NCBI GenBank assembly: GCA_016709675.1
Contig: JADJMH010000001.1
Location: 558,001 to 622,000 of the forward strand
Reading direction: 5' to 3'
Length of the DNA: 64,000 bases
Origin: Candidatus Accumulibacter proximus
Lineage (GTDB): Bacteria > Pseudomonadota > Gammaproteobacteria > Burkholderiales > Rhodocyclaceae
Under the pieces are notes generated by a model that ran no database searches, was not told the DNA's origin, and saw nothing but the letters and a program-made list of their open reading frames with translations. The translations under genes and the position numbers were made by a program. Position 1 is the stretch's first letter. Each line of letters starts with the position of its first letter. This document shows, one piece after another, positions 63,607 to 64,000 of this stretch.

Positions 63607-64000
63607 ATGAGTTACCAAGTCCTGGCGCGCAAGTGGCGCCCGAGAACGTTTGCCAGCCTGGTAGGTCAGGAACACGTTGTCAAGGCACTGACGCACGCCT
63701 TGACGGCACAGCGCCTGCACCATGCCTATCTGTTTACCGGCACCCGCGGGGTTGGCAAGACGACCCTGGCGCGCATTCTGGCCAAGGCGCTCAACTGCGA
63801 GGCCGGTGTCACCGCCACTCCCTGCGGCATCTGCTCGGCCTGCCGGGAGATCGACGCCGGACGTTTTGTCGATCTGCTCGAGGTTGACGCGGCGACCAAT
63901 ACCAAGGTCGACGAAATGCGGCAGCTTCTCGAGAATGCCGTCTACGCGCCAACGCGCGGCCGTTTCAAGGTCTACGTCATCGACGAGGTCCACATGCTCT
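63607..64000 (+). CDS. dnaX: DNA polymerase III subunits gamma and tau, 5' part
   Basis: Clamp-loader ATPase; only the first 131 codons are inside the window. MSYQVLARKWRPRTFASLVGQ is the family start, followed by Walker A GTRGVGKTTLARILAKALNC, and the zinc-binding cysteines in CEAGVTATPCGICSACRE. Walker B begins at VYVIDEVHML at the window edge. It is about 150 bases after ffs. Confidence 0.97.
   Translation, partial: MSYQVLARKWRPRTFASLVGQEHVVKALTHALTAQRLHHAYLFTGTRGVGKTTLARILAKALNCEAGVTATPCGICSACREIDAGRFVDLLEVDAATNTKVDEMRQLLENAVYAPTRGRFKVYVIDEVHML

Overview
The window is a high-GC proteobacterial chromosome segment, almost fully coding. It carries housekeeping genes, one tRNA, the signal recognition particle RNA and several regulatory leaders. 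I see no transposase, integrase, phage gene or CRISPR array. Gene content and order (algZ-algR-hemC-hemD-hemX-hemY beside argH, dusB-fis, hemA-prfA-prmC-grxD, rplU-rpmA-obgE-proB, pilS-pilR next to ampD, ffs before dnaX, BioC-type biotin genes, GTP-type PEP carboxykinase) point to a betaproteobacterium. A Rhodocyclales or Candidatus Accumulibacter-like organism is my best guess; this is inferred from gene content, not from a database search.

Layout. 0-8.4 kb, plus strand: a frameshifted ubiquinone hydroxylase tail, minCDE, dusB-fis, purH, purD, hemF. 8.4-14.5 kb, minus strand: tetrapyrrole genes hemC-hemD-hemX-hemY downstream of the AlgZ/AlgR-type two-component system. 14.5-17.2 kb: argH and a Ser/Thr kinase fused to a cyclic-nucleotide-binding domain. 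17.2-23.6 kb: a lipoprotein, a CMD-family protein, then grxD, prmC, prfA, hemA and a PbpG-type endopeptidase. 23.8-29.6 kb: the C4/gluconeogenesis node, with maeB and pckG divergent, then an aminotransferase. 29.6-33.4 kb: ampD, pilR, pilS. 33.5-37.7 kb: tRNA-Pro, ispB, the rplU-rpmA-obgE-proB block. 37.7-42.5 kb: a PilZ protein, a methyltransferase, an InaA-type kinase, crcB, an acyltransferase, and a tiny ORF behind stacked hairpins. 42.7-49.7 kb: an envelope cluster with msbA facing lpxL, waaG, waaP and two further LPS-kinase-like genes. 49.8-57.4 kb: metK behind a structured leader, an HD-GYP protein, a MidA-type methyltransferase, an unknown protein, then pteridine reductase, ttcA and a cyclase-like/FHA protein, overlapping by 4 bases. 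57.4-64 kb: comF, bioB-bioC, ilvB-ilvN behind a previously uncalled leader peptide and attenuator, a histidine phosphatase, ffs and the start of dnaX.

Most notable observations. (1) A 47-codon Leu/Val-rich leader peptide, with promoter and terminator, precedes ilvBN: classic attenuation. (2) metK has a near-consensus promoter, a pseudoknot-capable leader resembling SAM-II, an intrinsic terminator, and flanking arms that would hide the ribosome binding site. (3) Two signalling proteins show reciprocal domain fusions, kinase plus cNMP-binding and cyclase-like plus FHA; the cyclase has lost a metal-binding Asp. (4) A tandem-domain LPS-kinase-like protein sits in the core-assembly cluster. (5) A 66-codon ORF has a strong Shine-Dalgarno sequence directly behind a perfect 11-bp hairpin.
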